DNA of 8,198 nucleotides from Bacteroidales bacterium (GCA_017545365.1 JAFWOP010000112.1:1-8198), one strand, 5' to 3'. Positions 1 to 6,016 are shown, numbered from the stretch's first letter. Program-made: numbers and translations. Notes: generated by a model not told the origin, from the sequence alone.

Positions 1-405
1 CAGGTTCACCACGCTGTCGCAGGTGTTCTGGTCACTGAGGTAGAGCGTCGTGTCACGGACTCCCGCATAGTACGTCCTACCGCCCCATGCCAGGCTGTCG
101 CACGCCGTCAGCGTGTCCCTCGTGTAGCTGCTGTGGTTGATGGTCAGGTTCAGAGTCACCACGCTGTCGCACCCCTCCTGCGTCTGCAACGTATGGGTGG
201 GATGGGACTCCTCGTTGTCGTAGTAACGGCCATGCCAGATGATGGCGTCGCACACGACGCGGCTGTCCACCCCAGAAGCACTGTGGTTGATTGTCAGATA
301 GAGGGTGTCGACTTGGGCGTCGCCCAGATTATCCACTGAATGGTCATAGTAGTAGGTGCCACCCGAAGTGTAGGTGGTGCCGTGCCAAGAGAAGCTGTCG
401 CATGC
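1..405 (-). repeat. In-frame ~150-bp tandem coding repeats
   Basis: The repeats of the secreted protein are visible in the DNA. The string accacgctgtcgca occurs at 8-21 and again at 158-171, exactly 150 bp apart, and weaker copies of the CDS codons occur at the other repeat junctions. Units are diverged rather than identical, so this is an old protein repeat, not a recent DNA expansion. Confidence 0.7.
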
Positions 406-531
406 TGTGATACGTTCCGCTTCATCGCCTAACGTCTGGATTGAAGGACCGTGTGTGTTGGTTGATGCCAAAGCACCCGGATTGCCCATCATGATAGCCA
501 AGAGACCAGCCAAAAGATAATACTTCTTCAT
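1..531 (-). CDS. Secreted CDS-repeat surface protein, N-terminal part (runs off left edge)
   Basis: An open frame of 177 codons starts at the ATG at 531-529 and is still open at base 1, so only the N-terminus is here. Residues 1-22 (MKKYYLLAGLLAIMMGNPGA then LA) form a signal peptide with a basic start and hydrophobic core. After a short linker come repeats of about 50 residues, beginning near residues 43, 93 and 143. Each opens with a variant of (A/V)CDSxxWxG-x-(T/Y)Y and closes with GCDSVVTLNLTIN or similar. The first repeat has lost its second CDS motif (QVDTLYLTIN). Such cysteine- and aromatic-rich tandem repeats occur in large secreted or surface proteins of Bacteroidota, often with a C-terminal secretion or sorting domain, which cannot be seen here. 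Exact function is unknown; an adhesin or surface-structure role is an inference. It is separated from the upstream operon by 255 bp and has its own promoter-like site. Confidence 0.8.
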   Translation of the reverse strand, partial: MKKYYLLAGLLAIMMGNPGALASTNTHGPSIQTLGDEAERITACDSFSWHGTTYTSGGTYYYDHSVDNLGDAQVDTLYLTINHSASGVDSRVVCDAIIWHGRYYDNEESHPTHTLQTQEGCDSVVTLNLTINHSSYTRDTLTACDSLAWGGRTYYAGVRDTTLYLSDQNTCDSVVNL

Positions 532-643
532 ATAAATATCATTTTTATATTCATAAATATGTCAAAACGCAACATGGCAATCAACAAACTGACAGCATGT
601 TGCAGCGTCAAGCCATTGGTTTCCCAATAATTGGTAGACGATA

Positions 644-651
644 CAAAGTTA
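644..651 (-). promoter_or_regulatory. Putative Bacteroidota -7 promoter element for the repeat protein
   Basis: Read on the minus strand this is TAACTTTG, a match to the Bacteroidota -7 consensus TAnnTTTG, about 113 bp upstream of the start codon at 531. No clean -33 TTTG is seen at the expected distance, so the call rests on the -7 element and its position only. It would give a 5' UTR of roughly 105 nt. Confidence 0.4.
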
Positions 652-694
652 CGAAAAAAAAGTTGAACGGCGTACTTTTTAATGACAATAGCAC

Positions 695-716
695 CTCTTT
701 TTTAACCAAAAAAGGG
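695..716 (-). terminator. AT-rich stem-loop, possible terminator of the RyR operon
   Basis: Bases 695-703 pair with 708-716 (nine pairs including one G-U) around the loop aacc. Most of the stem is a T6/A6 pairing. It lies about 70 bp beyond the stop codon of the RyR-domain gene and before the promoter-like site of the next gene, where a terminator is expected. The stem is mostly A-T and has no separate T-tail, so it is not a textbook intrinsic terminator. Confidence 0.35.
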
Positions 717-786
717 CATTGGCGATAGTGGTTATGAGGCGATGGGTTCTCCCCCACCCTTACCTATGGAAGGGGCAAGGTCGGTA

Positions 787-2835
787 CTAGTTGGCGGCAG
801 CCGATGTGTTAAAAATATAGGGCAGCAAGGTGACCGGCAAGTTGCGCATGATGATGTTGTCAAACGCCCTGGCATCTTCGGAGAGCTCCGAATAGGGCGC
901 AATGTCTTTGAGGACAAACTGCTGGTTCTTACTGCGGTTGCTCTTCATCCTGGCCTCCTGACGGGTGTCGGGGTCGTCGCTGGCGAGGTCGGTATTCAGT
1001 TGCCCCCGCTCGACAGCAGGCATAGCATCGAAACCGACCAACAGTTTCTCCATATTCCAGCGGGCATGCTCGGCCTTGGCAAGACATTCGACCTGCGCCG
1101 GGTCGTTGATGGGCTGCATGCTGGTTTGGGCATCGAGGCCCATATTCCGCAGCTTGACACATGCCGCATTGGCGGCGTAGATGTTGGACATCTTCTCTGC
1201 GAAAGAGAGCTGACGCCACATCTCGTCTAAGACGGAGACCTCGGTGGGCATGGAGGTAAACTCTTTACCACTAGACACTTTCTGGTAGAGGTAGTTGAAC
1301 CGTTTGGCAGCGGCAATACGATTGGTTAGAAGTGGGTCGATGTTGCCGACGGACATGCCGAAAGGAACGATGTGGCTGTATTTGGGTATCTCCATTCTTG
1401 CTGCGTCGACCAAGGCCATACTTGAAGGCTGGTAGACGTATAGGACGGGCGAGAGCAGTGCTCCATCATCCTCGTTGAGCGGATAGAACTGAGGCGGGAG
1501 ATGGAAGGCATGAGCGATATTGGCCTCAGACGATAAGTCGCAGAAAGCGAGCGACAACACCTGATGTGGGTCGCTAACGTAGCCGACCAACTGGTTGCGG
1601 ACCCACTCCTCATCAACAGAGCCTTTGATGAATTCCCATTCAACATCGAGGAAATCGCCATAGCGGGAGTCGGGTTTGCCTTGCATCCAGCTCTTATCGT
1701 CCAACCTCAGAATACTGTGAGACAGCGAGAAAAGGCCGTTATAATTGCTCATAAATTGGTTCATCAAGGTATCGGCAGAAGGGTCGATAAAGGTAATCCG
1801 GGTACGGATGGGGCGGGATGCAGATTTGTCGAAGTTGGGGAAATGGCAGAGATGGGCAGCCGTTGTAGCCAAAGCATAGCCCATAGGAGTCATCCCCACC
1901 ACCACAAAATGGACGTAGCGGTCAGCGTCGGGAGTGATAAGGCCGCGGTCGAGAGTGAAGGGTATGAGTTGGGGATTCTCACCCACCAGCAACTGCTGAG
2001 CCACGGCTTCATATTGGTTGATAAGGGTGGTCTCCATGCTAGTGTGAGCCTCCTGAGGCAACATGTGGAAGAGGTGGGTGGTCGTCTGGCAACTCAGGAA
2101 TAGATAGCACTGAGCGACGGTTGGGACGTTGAAACGAAGCCCCCTCACCTTTTTCCAGCACTCCACATTGAGTGAATCCTGCCCAACGACATCTTCCTCG
2201 CCGAGTATAAAAATGTGAGAAGCATTCTCAATCTGGCATGAGCTGAGGTCCGACTCCATATTGTAACTCCCGAAATAGAAGGTCAGCACCATCTTCTGCG
2301 CGTCGGGGCTGAGGTAAGGAAGCAGCTGCTCCCTGACAGTCTGGGTATTGCGAGCAGAGAGAACCACCACATCTTTGCCTTGATATTCCTGTTTGGAAGC
2401 GATGGAATTGATGATACGGAGAGCCTGGTTGCCGCCCCCAAGTATCAGTATGTGATTGTCGAAATAATAACGGCTAACCCCGTTGCGGTAGTTATCCACA
2501 CGGTTGGCAAGCACCCTGTTGAATGTGGCGATAAGGAAAGCGGTGAAAAAGACGGCGCCGAACAGCGACACGACAGCCTGGAAGAGATAAGGCAGGACTG
2601 ACGCGCGAGGGTAGCTGCCAGGACTAAGCAAAAGGCTCAAGGTCTCAACGATACGGGGCGTTCCGTATGGTTTGTTGTAGCCATAGGGAGTGAGATACCA
2701 CAAAAGGCCGAGAAGCCAGAACACAAGCACAAAGAAAAGCAGGGAGCCTGCCACCCACAGGGCGGGCTTCCAAGCCGAGTTGGCACTATAGGCCCGGTCG
2801 AACCGCCATAATGTCTTTTTCCAGAACTGTTTCAT
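787..2835 (-). CDS. Two-TM, double Rossmann/RCK-like protein with C-terminal RyR domain
   Basis: 682 residues from the ATG at 2835. An in-frame TTG at 2850 would add five residues, but the ATG is the more usual start and sits 21 nt after the upstream stop. Residues 26-48 and about 84-108 are hydrophobic helices, consistent with an inner-membrane anchor or two-helix pore module; no TVGYG potassium filter is present. Residues 128-215 resemble a TrkA-N/RCK domain, with HILILGGGNQALRI as the nucleotide-binding turn and IENASHIFILGEED near its end. A second Rossmann-like unit starts at about 307 (VVVGMTPMG) with ITFIDPSAD following. Residues 580-665 match the RyR domain: LAKAEHARWNMEKLLVGF, then a tail ending SELSEDARAFDNIIMRNLP. 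RyR domains in bacteria are often joined to TrkA-N domains and are suspected ligand sensors; ligand and transport activity here are unknown. Last gene of a three-gene operon. Confidence 0.8.
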   Translation of the reverse strand: MKQFWKKTLWRFDRAYSANSAWKPALWVAGSLLFFVLVFWLLGLLWYLTPYGYNKPYGTPRIVETLSLLLSPGSYPRASVLPYLFQAVVSLFGAVFFTAFLIATFNRVLANRVDNYRNGVSRYYFDNHILILGGGNQALRIINSIASKQEYQGKDVVVLSARNTQTVREQLLPYLSPDAQKMVLTFYFGSYNMESDLSSCQIENASHIFILGEEDVVGQDSLNVECWKKVRGLRFNVPTVAQCYLFLSCQTTTHLFHMLPQEAHTSMETTLINQYEAVAQQLLVGENPQLIPFTLDRGLITPDADRYVHFVVVGMTPMGYALATTAAHLCHFPNFDKSASRPIRTRITFIDPSADTLMNQFMSNYNGLFSLSHSILRLDDKSWMQGKPDSRYGDFLDVEWEFIKGSVDEEWVRNQLVGYVSDPHQVLSLAFCDLSSEANIAHAFHLPPQFYPLNEDDGALLSPVLYVYQPSSMALVDAARMEIPKYSHIVPFGMSVGNIDPLLTNRIAAAKRFNYLYQKVSSGKEFTSMPTEVSVLDEMWRQLSFAEKMSNIYAANAACVKLRNMGLDAQTSMQPINDPAQVECLAKAEHARWNMEKLLVGFDAMPAVERGQLNTDLASDDPDTRQEARMKSNRSKNQQFVLKDIAPYSELSEDARAFDNIIMRNLPVTLLPYIFNTSAAAN

Positions 2836-2856
2836 CGTAGTTGTTACCAAGAATGA

Positions 2857-3495
2857 TTACATCAGCAGACCCACCGCTATGAAGAACTGGGAACTGCCTC
2901 TATAGGTCATGCCGTTCATGTCGAACATATAACCTCCGTCGAGGGAGAGGAAGTTCAACAACTCCAGTCCTCCACCCATCACTACGGAATACTGTTTGAA
3001 ATCCTTGAAGAACTCCTTATGAAGCCATCCGAAGTGGAACATAGGGCCGACATAGGCCTTGGCTGCGAACAGTTTGGACGGCGACCATTTTACCCCAAGA
3101 TAGAGCGGGACATCCATATTGGTGCCGTTGCGATGCTCAAAGGCATAGGCAAATTCTCTGAAGTAACCACTCTCCAAACTGGCATCATACCAATTGGTGT
3201 TCAACGAAAACAACGCCTCGGGCTGAAGAAAGAAGACATGGCCTAGAGGAATCTTGAGCGAGAAACCCAAATTGGCATGTCGGGCAAAACCTGCAATCTC
3301 TCCATAGTCGCGGTCCTCCAAAAAATGGGTCTTAAAATGATAGTTGGACGAGTAATAATATGACTTCAGTGTGAAACGGGCATGCTCCTTGGGCTTGGGC
3401 TTGACCGGCTTGGGCACCTCATCGGTCTGACCTATTGCGGCCATTGAGAACGAGACCAGCAGCAGTAAGGCGATAAAACTCCTTTTGTGAATCAT
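2857..3495 (-). CDS. Outer-membrane beta-barrel protein, PorT-like size class
   Basis: 212 residues. Residues 1-22 form a signal peptide (basic start, LLLLVSFSMAA core, likely cleavage near IG-QT). A proline/lysine-rich linker (about 25-38, PKPVKPKPK) follows. The remainder alternates polar and hydrophobic/aromatic residues in short stretches with glycine-rich turns, for example the strand-like segments near NLGFSLKIPLG, YLGVKWSPS, FAAKAYVGPMFHFG and SVVMGGGLELLNFLSLDGGY. This is typical of small eight- to ten-strand outer-membrane barrels of Bacteroidota (the outer membrane protein beta-barrel families). It ends FFIAVGLLM, a strand-like C-terminus. No enzyme motif is seen. It begins 6 nt after the stop of the secreted helical protein and ends 21 nt before the RyR-domain gene, so it is probably co-transcribed with both. 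Whether it works with the inner-membrane protein is inference. Confidence 0.7.
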   Translation of the reverse strand: MIHKRSFIALLLLVSFSMAAIGQTDEVPKPVKPKPKEHARFTLKSYYYSSNYHFKTHFLEDRDYGEIAGFARHANLGFSLKIPLGHVFFLQPEALFSLNTNWYDASLESGYFREFAYAFEHRNGTNMDVPLYLGVKWSPSKLFAAKAYVGPMFHFGWLHKEFFKDFKQYSVVMGGGLELLNFLSLDGGYMFDMNGMTYRGSSQFFIAVGLLM

Positions 3496-3501
3496 TGGGC
3501 A

Positions 3502-4482
3502 TCAATCATTAAATTCGGGGACTTCAATTAACTTGGCGACGTCGGCGAAGTACTGGGTGGCTGTCAGCTGGGGGTAGTTCATGAATGCCGAAACGATATC
3601 GGGATGTTCTGCTCTAATCGTGACCATCTTCTTCTCGATATCCTCAGCTATGGGGAGCTGCTCATCCAGCCTTACACGCATGGCCTGCTGCACGGCTGTA
3701 CGTTGGTATTCCACTATCTCGGCATAATACTTCAACAAGATGCTTACACGCTCTTTGTCAGAAGCCTTGGTCAACTCTGAAGCATATTTCTTATACACCC
3801 CTTTGCATTTTTCATTGGCCTGGGCAAGGAACGCATCGGCCTTCTCGCCAACCTCGCCCCACTTGTCGATAAGTGGCTGGAGGGGCTCCAAGTATTTGCT
3901 GATGTCTGAAGCCTGGCTGACCATCGCTGCTTCGGCAGTGCCCGGCCTATAATGAGCTGCGATATAGGCCTCCTGCTGATCTTCGGGCAGGGAGGCAAGT
4001 TGCTCCAGCTCCTCTTTCGTCATTCCGGTCGAGAGCTGCGCCAAGTTGTATGCGCCCTCAACCACCTGTGCGGAATCAAGTCCCTGCATCGATAACGACA
4101 GGACCTGCATCGACAACGACATCACTTTGCTGTTAAAACTCGTGACCGGGCTGGTCAGCAGCTTGAGCGCCTGCTCGTTCAACTCGGCCGATTTAAAGCT
4201 GGTGAGCTGCTGCACGGTGGGCAGTTCCTGTGCCTGCTTCATCAAACTGGCGTATGTTAAAGTCTCATCCGTATTCGCTTGCGGCTCAGCTTTGGCAGAC
4301 GCATCTTTAGGTTTCTGCTTGTCGAGCTTCTCTTCCAAAGCTTTGGCTGCAGCCTCCGCAGCCTTGTCGGTTAATTTCTCAGAGGTTTTCTGGGCAGCCT
4401 TCTGGATAAGACTCCCAAGCTGCGCATTTGCCGTCATGCCTGACAGCAAAAGACATGCTATGACTACTACTAGCTTTTTCAT
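3502..4482 (-). CDS. Secreted alpha-helical protein of unknown function
   Basis: 326 residues starting MKKLVVVIACLLLSGMTANA, a signal peptide with probable cleavage before Q21. Cys10 lies inside the hydrophobic core, not at a lipobox, so it is probably a soluble periplasmic or secreted protein rather than a lipoprotein. Residues 22-70 are rich in Ala, Lys and Glu and look strongly helical or coiled-coil. The rest is also predicted helical by eye, rich in Leu, Gln, Glu and Ala, with few glycines. Residues 121-134 carry a duplicated heptad (MSLSMQV / LSLSMQG). I recognise no family or catalytic motif. It is the first gene of the operon with the barrel and RyR-domain genes. Upstream of the ATG there is only AT-rich sequence (TTAATAATC) and no Shine-Dalgarno, as usual in this phylum. 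Confidence 0.75.
   Translation of the reverse strand: MKKLVVVIACLLLSGMTANAQLGSLIQKAAQKTSEKLTDKAAEAAAKALEEKLDKQKPKDASAKAEPQANTDETLTYASLMKQAQELPTVQQLTSFKSAELNEQALKLLTSPVTSFNSKVMSLSMQVLSLSMQGLDSAQVVEGAYNLAQLSTGMTKEELEQLASLPEDQQEAYIAAHYRPGTAEAAMVSQASDISKYLEPLQPLIDKWGEVGEKADAFLAQANEKCKGVYKKYASELTKASDKERVSILLKYYAEIVEYQRTAVQQAMRVRLDEQLPIAEDIEKKMVTIRAEHPDIVSAFMNYPQLTATQYFADVAKLIEVPEFND
4083..4124 (-). repeat. 21-bp tandem duplication encoding a heptad
   Basis: Bases 4083-4103 and 4104-4124 match at 18 of 21 positions (both begin cctgcatcga). They encode the repeated seven residues SLSMQ-x-x in the secreted helical protein. The in-frame 7-residue period suits a coiled-coil register. Confidence 0.7.
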
Positions 4483-4508
4483 GGTGGTAGATTATTAATA
4501 TCTTATTA

Positions 4509-4543
4509 ACGTCCCCATTATAAAAATATTGTATAGGGGGCGT
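4509..4543. repeat. Inverted repeat between the HU gene and the secreted-protein operon
   Basis: ACGTCCCC (4509-4516) faces GGGGGCGT (4536-4543): eight pairs on the plus-strand transcript including one G-U, seven plus a mismatch on the minus-strand transcript, with a 19-base AT-rich loop. It lies 26 bp upstream of the start of the secreted helical protein and about 40 bp past the HU stop. It could end HU transcription, form a structured leader of the operon, or be an operator; the sequence does not decide. Confidence 0.45.
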
Positions 4544-4551
4544 AAAAAATA

Positions 4552-4559
4552 CAAATATG
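4552..4559 (-). promoter_or_regulatory. Weak -7-like element ahead of the three-gene operon
   Basis: On the minus strand this reads CATATTTG, one base off the TAnnTTTG consensus, about 70 bp upstream of the first gene of the operon. No good -33 element is visible. If used, the hairpin at 4509-4543 would be part of the 5' leader. Confidence 0.25.
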
Positions 4560-4580
4560 TACCACCTACCCTACAGGAAC

Positions 4581-4865
4581 TCACTTCTGAAGTTTGTAAG
4601 TATGTTTCATCAAGTCCTTGCCGGGTTTGAATGCGGGCAACATGTGCTCGGGCAGGTCATAGAATTCTCCCTTGTTGATATCGAACACCTTTTTGGGTGC
4701 ATGACGCCTGATGGCGAAAGTGCCGAACCCTCTAAGATAGATATTGTTGCCATGCGACATCTCTGTTTTGATGGTTTCCATCAGTTGCTCTACAATCAGC
4801 GTTACCGCTGTACGATGGATGCTGGTCCTGTCATGAATTTTTTTTACAATTTCAGCTTTAGTCAT
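4581..4865 (-). CDS. HU/IHF-family DNA-binding protein
   Basis: 94 residues from the ATG at 4865 (MTKAEIVKKI), the normal length for this family. The frame stays open upstream to an ATG at 4970, but the added residues are hydrophobic and unlike HU, and a promoter-like site lies within that stretch. Helices 1 and 2 cover residues 3-38. NNIYLRGFGTF (40-50) is the family core signature, followed by the basic IRRHAPKK, the DNA-binding arm (about 55-74), and LPAFKPGKDL at the end. The protein should bind and bend DNA as a dimer in the nucleoid. The arm tip reads FDINKGEFYDL, without the NPxTG proline of classical HU/IHF, as in other divergent Bacteroidota members. HU versus IHF assignment and partner are undetermined. 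It is monocistronic by spacing. Confidence 0.9.
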   Translation of the reverse strand: MTKAEIVKKIHDRTSIHRTAVTLIVEQLMETIKTEMSHGNNIYLRGFGTFAIRRHAPKKVFDINKGEFYDLPEHMLPAFKPGKDLMKHTYKLQK

Positions 4866-4885
4866 AAGTAGTAAGGAATAGTTGA

Positions 4886-4893
4886 CAAACTTA
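4886..4893 (-). promoter_or_regulatory. Putative -7 promoter element of the HU/IHF-like gene
   Basis: Minus-strand TAAGTTTG is a full match to TAnnTTTG, 20 bp upstream of the ATG at 4865. It implies a short leader of about 15 nt. The -33 region has no good TTTG. It would let the gene be transcribed independently of the small RNA candidate further upstream. Confidence 0.4.
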
Positions 4894-4940
4894 AAGTACA
4901 ACAACAAAAGATACGACCCGAACATTTGTGCGAAAAGGGC

Positions 4941-5020
4941 AAAAAGGAAAAGCCGCGGTACATCAGGCATACCGAATTGTGTGGAGAAAAGGAACTACAT
5001 ACCTGCACAACCGCGGCCTT
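4941..5020 (-). terminator. Rho-independent-type terminator of the small RNA candidate
   Basis: On the minus strand AAGGCCGCGGT (5020-5010) pairs with ACCGCGGCTTT (4959-4949): eight Watson-Crick pairs in the GC core plus G-U and two A-T pairs. Then comes CC and a T5 run at 4945-4941. The 50-base loop is longer than usual and can form a small inner pairing (CAGG/CCTG), so the 3' part may be a functional RNA domain as well as a stop signal. Confidence 0.5.
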
Positions 5021-5110
5021 ATGTGATAAATACTGTTTTCTTAGAGATTCAAAAATGTGCGTATATGTACCTTTTTTGTGCATTTAATATTGACATCAAG
5101 TAATCTTTTG
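4941..5110 (-). ncRNA. Candidate free-standing small RNA, ~170 nt
   Basis: A near-ideal promoter (5117-5148, minus) is followed about 150 bp later by a GC-rich stem with T-rich 3' flank (4941-5020). There is no convincing coding region between them and no protein-like frame in phase with a usual start context. The downstream HU-like gene has its own -7 match nearer its start. Together these define a transcript of roughly 170 nt, AT-rich in its 5' half and GC-rich at its 3' end. I do not recognise the family. Known Bacteroidales RNAs of this size class include 6S-type RNAs, but I could not build the long 6S rod. The alternative is a long structured or attenuated leader of the HU-like gene. An open frame at 4862-5083 crosses the element but has no family features. 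Confidence 0.45.
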
Positions 5111-5116
5111 ACTTTA

Positions 5117-5148
5117 CAAAGATACACAAAAAAACGAAATGGAACAAA
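5117..5148 (-). promoter_or_regulatory. Full Bacteroidota promoter (-33 TTTG, -7 TATCTTTG)
   Basis: On the minus strand TTTG (5148-5145) is followed after a 20-bp spacer by TATCTTTG (5124-5117), matching both elements and the spacing of the Bacteroidota primary-sigma promoter. It fires leftwards and should start RNA at about 5110. This is the best promoter match in the window, and the closest coding start downstream is about 245 bp away. Confidence 0.6.
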
Positions 5149-5290
5149 TGTTTTTGTTTTTTTTTCTGCTAAGAAATGCGTGCAATGGGGCAAAAGGACT
5201 GATGGGCACTATGGCTAGAGGTTGTGGGTTGGCGTTGAGCATGGCTGCCTCACTCGGCCTTCTTCTTTCTTCTGATTCAAGAATTATACG

Positions 5291-5298
5291 TACCTTTG
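5291..5298 (+). promoter_or_regulatory. Putative -7 promoter element of the FKBP gene
   Basis: TACCTTTG matches TAnnTTTG and lies 106 bp upstream of the fklB start. TTTC at 5266-5269, 21 bp upstream, could act as an imperfect -33 element. It would start RNA near 5305. The stretch 5149-5290 between this site and the divergent small-RNA promoter shows no gene I can support. Confidence 0.45.
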
Positions 5299-5308
5299 CA
5301 AATCGAAA

Positions 5309-5398
5309 ATGCCCGCCTTCGGCTGCGGCCTCCTCCGCAACCAATTCGGTCAGAGAAACTTTGACAACAACAACAAATCATTAAAACCCACTAATTAA
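5309..5398 (+). other. Short upstream open frame (29 codons) in the fklB leader
   Basis: An ATG at 5309, within a few bases of the expected RNA start, opens a frame that begins MPAFGCGLLRNQFGQ, ends at TAA 5396-5398, and stops 5 nt before the fklB ATG. A small hairpin tgcgg/ccgca lies inside it. It has no recognisable domain. Translation is uncertain; the position is suggestive of a leader peptide but may be chance. Confidence 0.2.
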
Positions 5399-5403
5399 TA
5401 AAA

Positions 5404-6012
5404 ATGGACAAACTGAGTTATGCAATGGGACTGAATATCGGCCTCCAGTTAAAACAGATGGGTCTGGGAAACAGACTTGAGGTGAAAGATTTTGGCGATG
5501 CCGTGAACGATATTCTCCAAGGGAATGCCCTGAAGCTGAACCCCGACGAAGCGAACAGCCTGCTGAACAATTTCTTTACCGAGCTAGAGAAAGAGCAGAA
5601 TGCTAAGAACGCCGAAGCCGGCAAGGCAGCAAAAAGCGAAGGCGAGAAGTTCCTGGCCGAGAACGCCAAGAAGCCAGGCGTCGTGGTGACGGCGAGCGGC
5701 CTCCAATACGAGGTGCTGAACGAAGGCACAGGCCGCAGCCCCAAAGCCACCGACACGGTCCGCTGCCATTACCATGGCACGCTGATTGACGGCACGGTCT
5801 TCGACAGCTCCTACCAGCGCAACCAGCCTGCCGACTTCGGCCTGAACCAAGTGATTGCCGGTTGGACCGAAGGAGTGCAGCTGATGAAGGAGGGTGCCAA
5901 ATACCGCTTCTACCTGCCCTACGACCTGGCCTATGGCGAACATGGCGCAGGCGCCTCCATCCCACCCTACGCAGCCTTGATATTCGACGTGGAGCTGCTG
6001 AAAGTACTCTAA
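5404..6012 (+). CDS. fklB: FKBP-type peptidyl-prolyl cis-trans isomerase, FklB-like
   Basis: 202 residues, close to the usual length of FklB/Mip-family isomerases, and without a signal peptide, so cytoplasmic. Residues 1-85 are the helical FKBP N-terminal dimerisation domain (MDKLSYAMGLNIG, then the long charged helix EKEQNAKNAEAGKAAKSEGE). Residues about 97-202 are the catalytic FKBP domain: TVRCHYHGTLIDGTVFDSS, then QVIAGWTEGVQLMKEG, LAYGEHGAGASIPPYAALIF and DVEL. The active-site residues Tyr123, Phe133, Asp134, Val150-Ile151, Trp154, Tyr177 and Phe194 are all present, so it should be active in prolyl isomerisation during protein folding. The start is fixed by ATGGAC at 5404 after an A-rich stretch (attaataaaa). 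It is convergent with trigger factor, another folding factor. The symbol reflects family likeness; fkpA-type naming is excluded by the missing signal peptide. Confidence 0.92.
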   Translation: MDKLSYAMGLNIGLQLKQMGLGNRLEVKDFGDAVNDILQGNALKLNPDEANSLLNNFFTELEKEQNAKNAEAGKAAKSEGEKFLAENAKKPGVVVTASGLQYEVLNEGTGRSPKATDTVRCHYHGTLIDGTVFDSSYQRNQPADFGLNQVIAGWTEGVQLMKEGAKYRFYLPYDLAYGEHGAGASIPPYAALIFDVELLKVL

Positions 6013-6016
6013 CGGA

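Noticed and set aside
1..405. CRISPR-like array from evenly spaced repeats
   Set aside because: The 150-bp period is in frame and diverged, with repeated protein motifs; there are no short identical repeats with unique spacers.
742..2103. Plus-strand frames at 742-1230 and 1564-2103
   Set aside because: Both are antisense to the RyR-domain gene, which has recognisable domains throughout; neither shows family features or an upstream promoter.
2641..2760. Potassium selectivity filter in the RyR-domain protein
   Set aside because: PYGYNKPYG looks superficially filter-like, but there is no TVGYG and its position just after the first helix, not before the second, does not fit a standard pore loop.
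4866..4970. N-terminal extension of the HU-like protein to the ATG at 4970
   Set aside because: The added 35 residues are hydrophobic and unlike any HU/IHF, the family starts at MTKAE, and a TAAGTTTG promoter core sits inside the stretch.
4862..5083. Minus-strand 73-codon frame across the small RNA candidate
   Set aside because: It spans the predicted terminator stem, ends inside the start of the HU-like gene and has no recognisable protein features; treated as chance, though it is the main alternative to the RNA call.
5139..5384. Plus-strand 81-codon frame before fklB
   Set aside because: It begins upstream of the predicted fklB promoter, covers both promoters and encodes low-complexity sequence (Phe-run, Ser/Ala-run, Thr-run) without family likeness.
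5584..5965. Minus-strand frames opposite fklB
   Set aside because: Antisense shadows of a gene with complete FKBP motifs; one is an Arg-rich product typical of wrong-frame reading.
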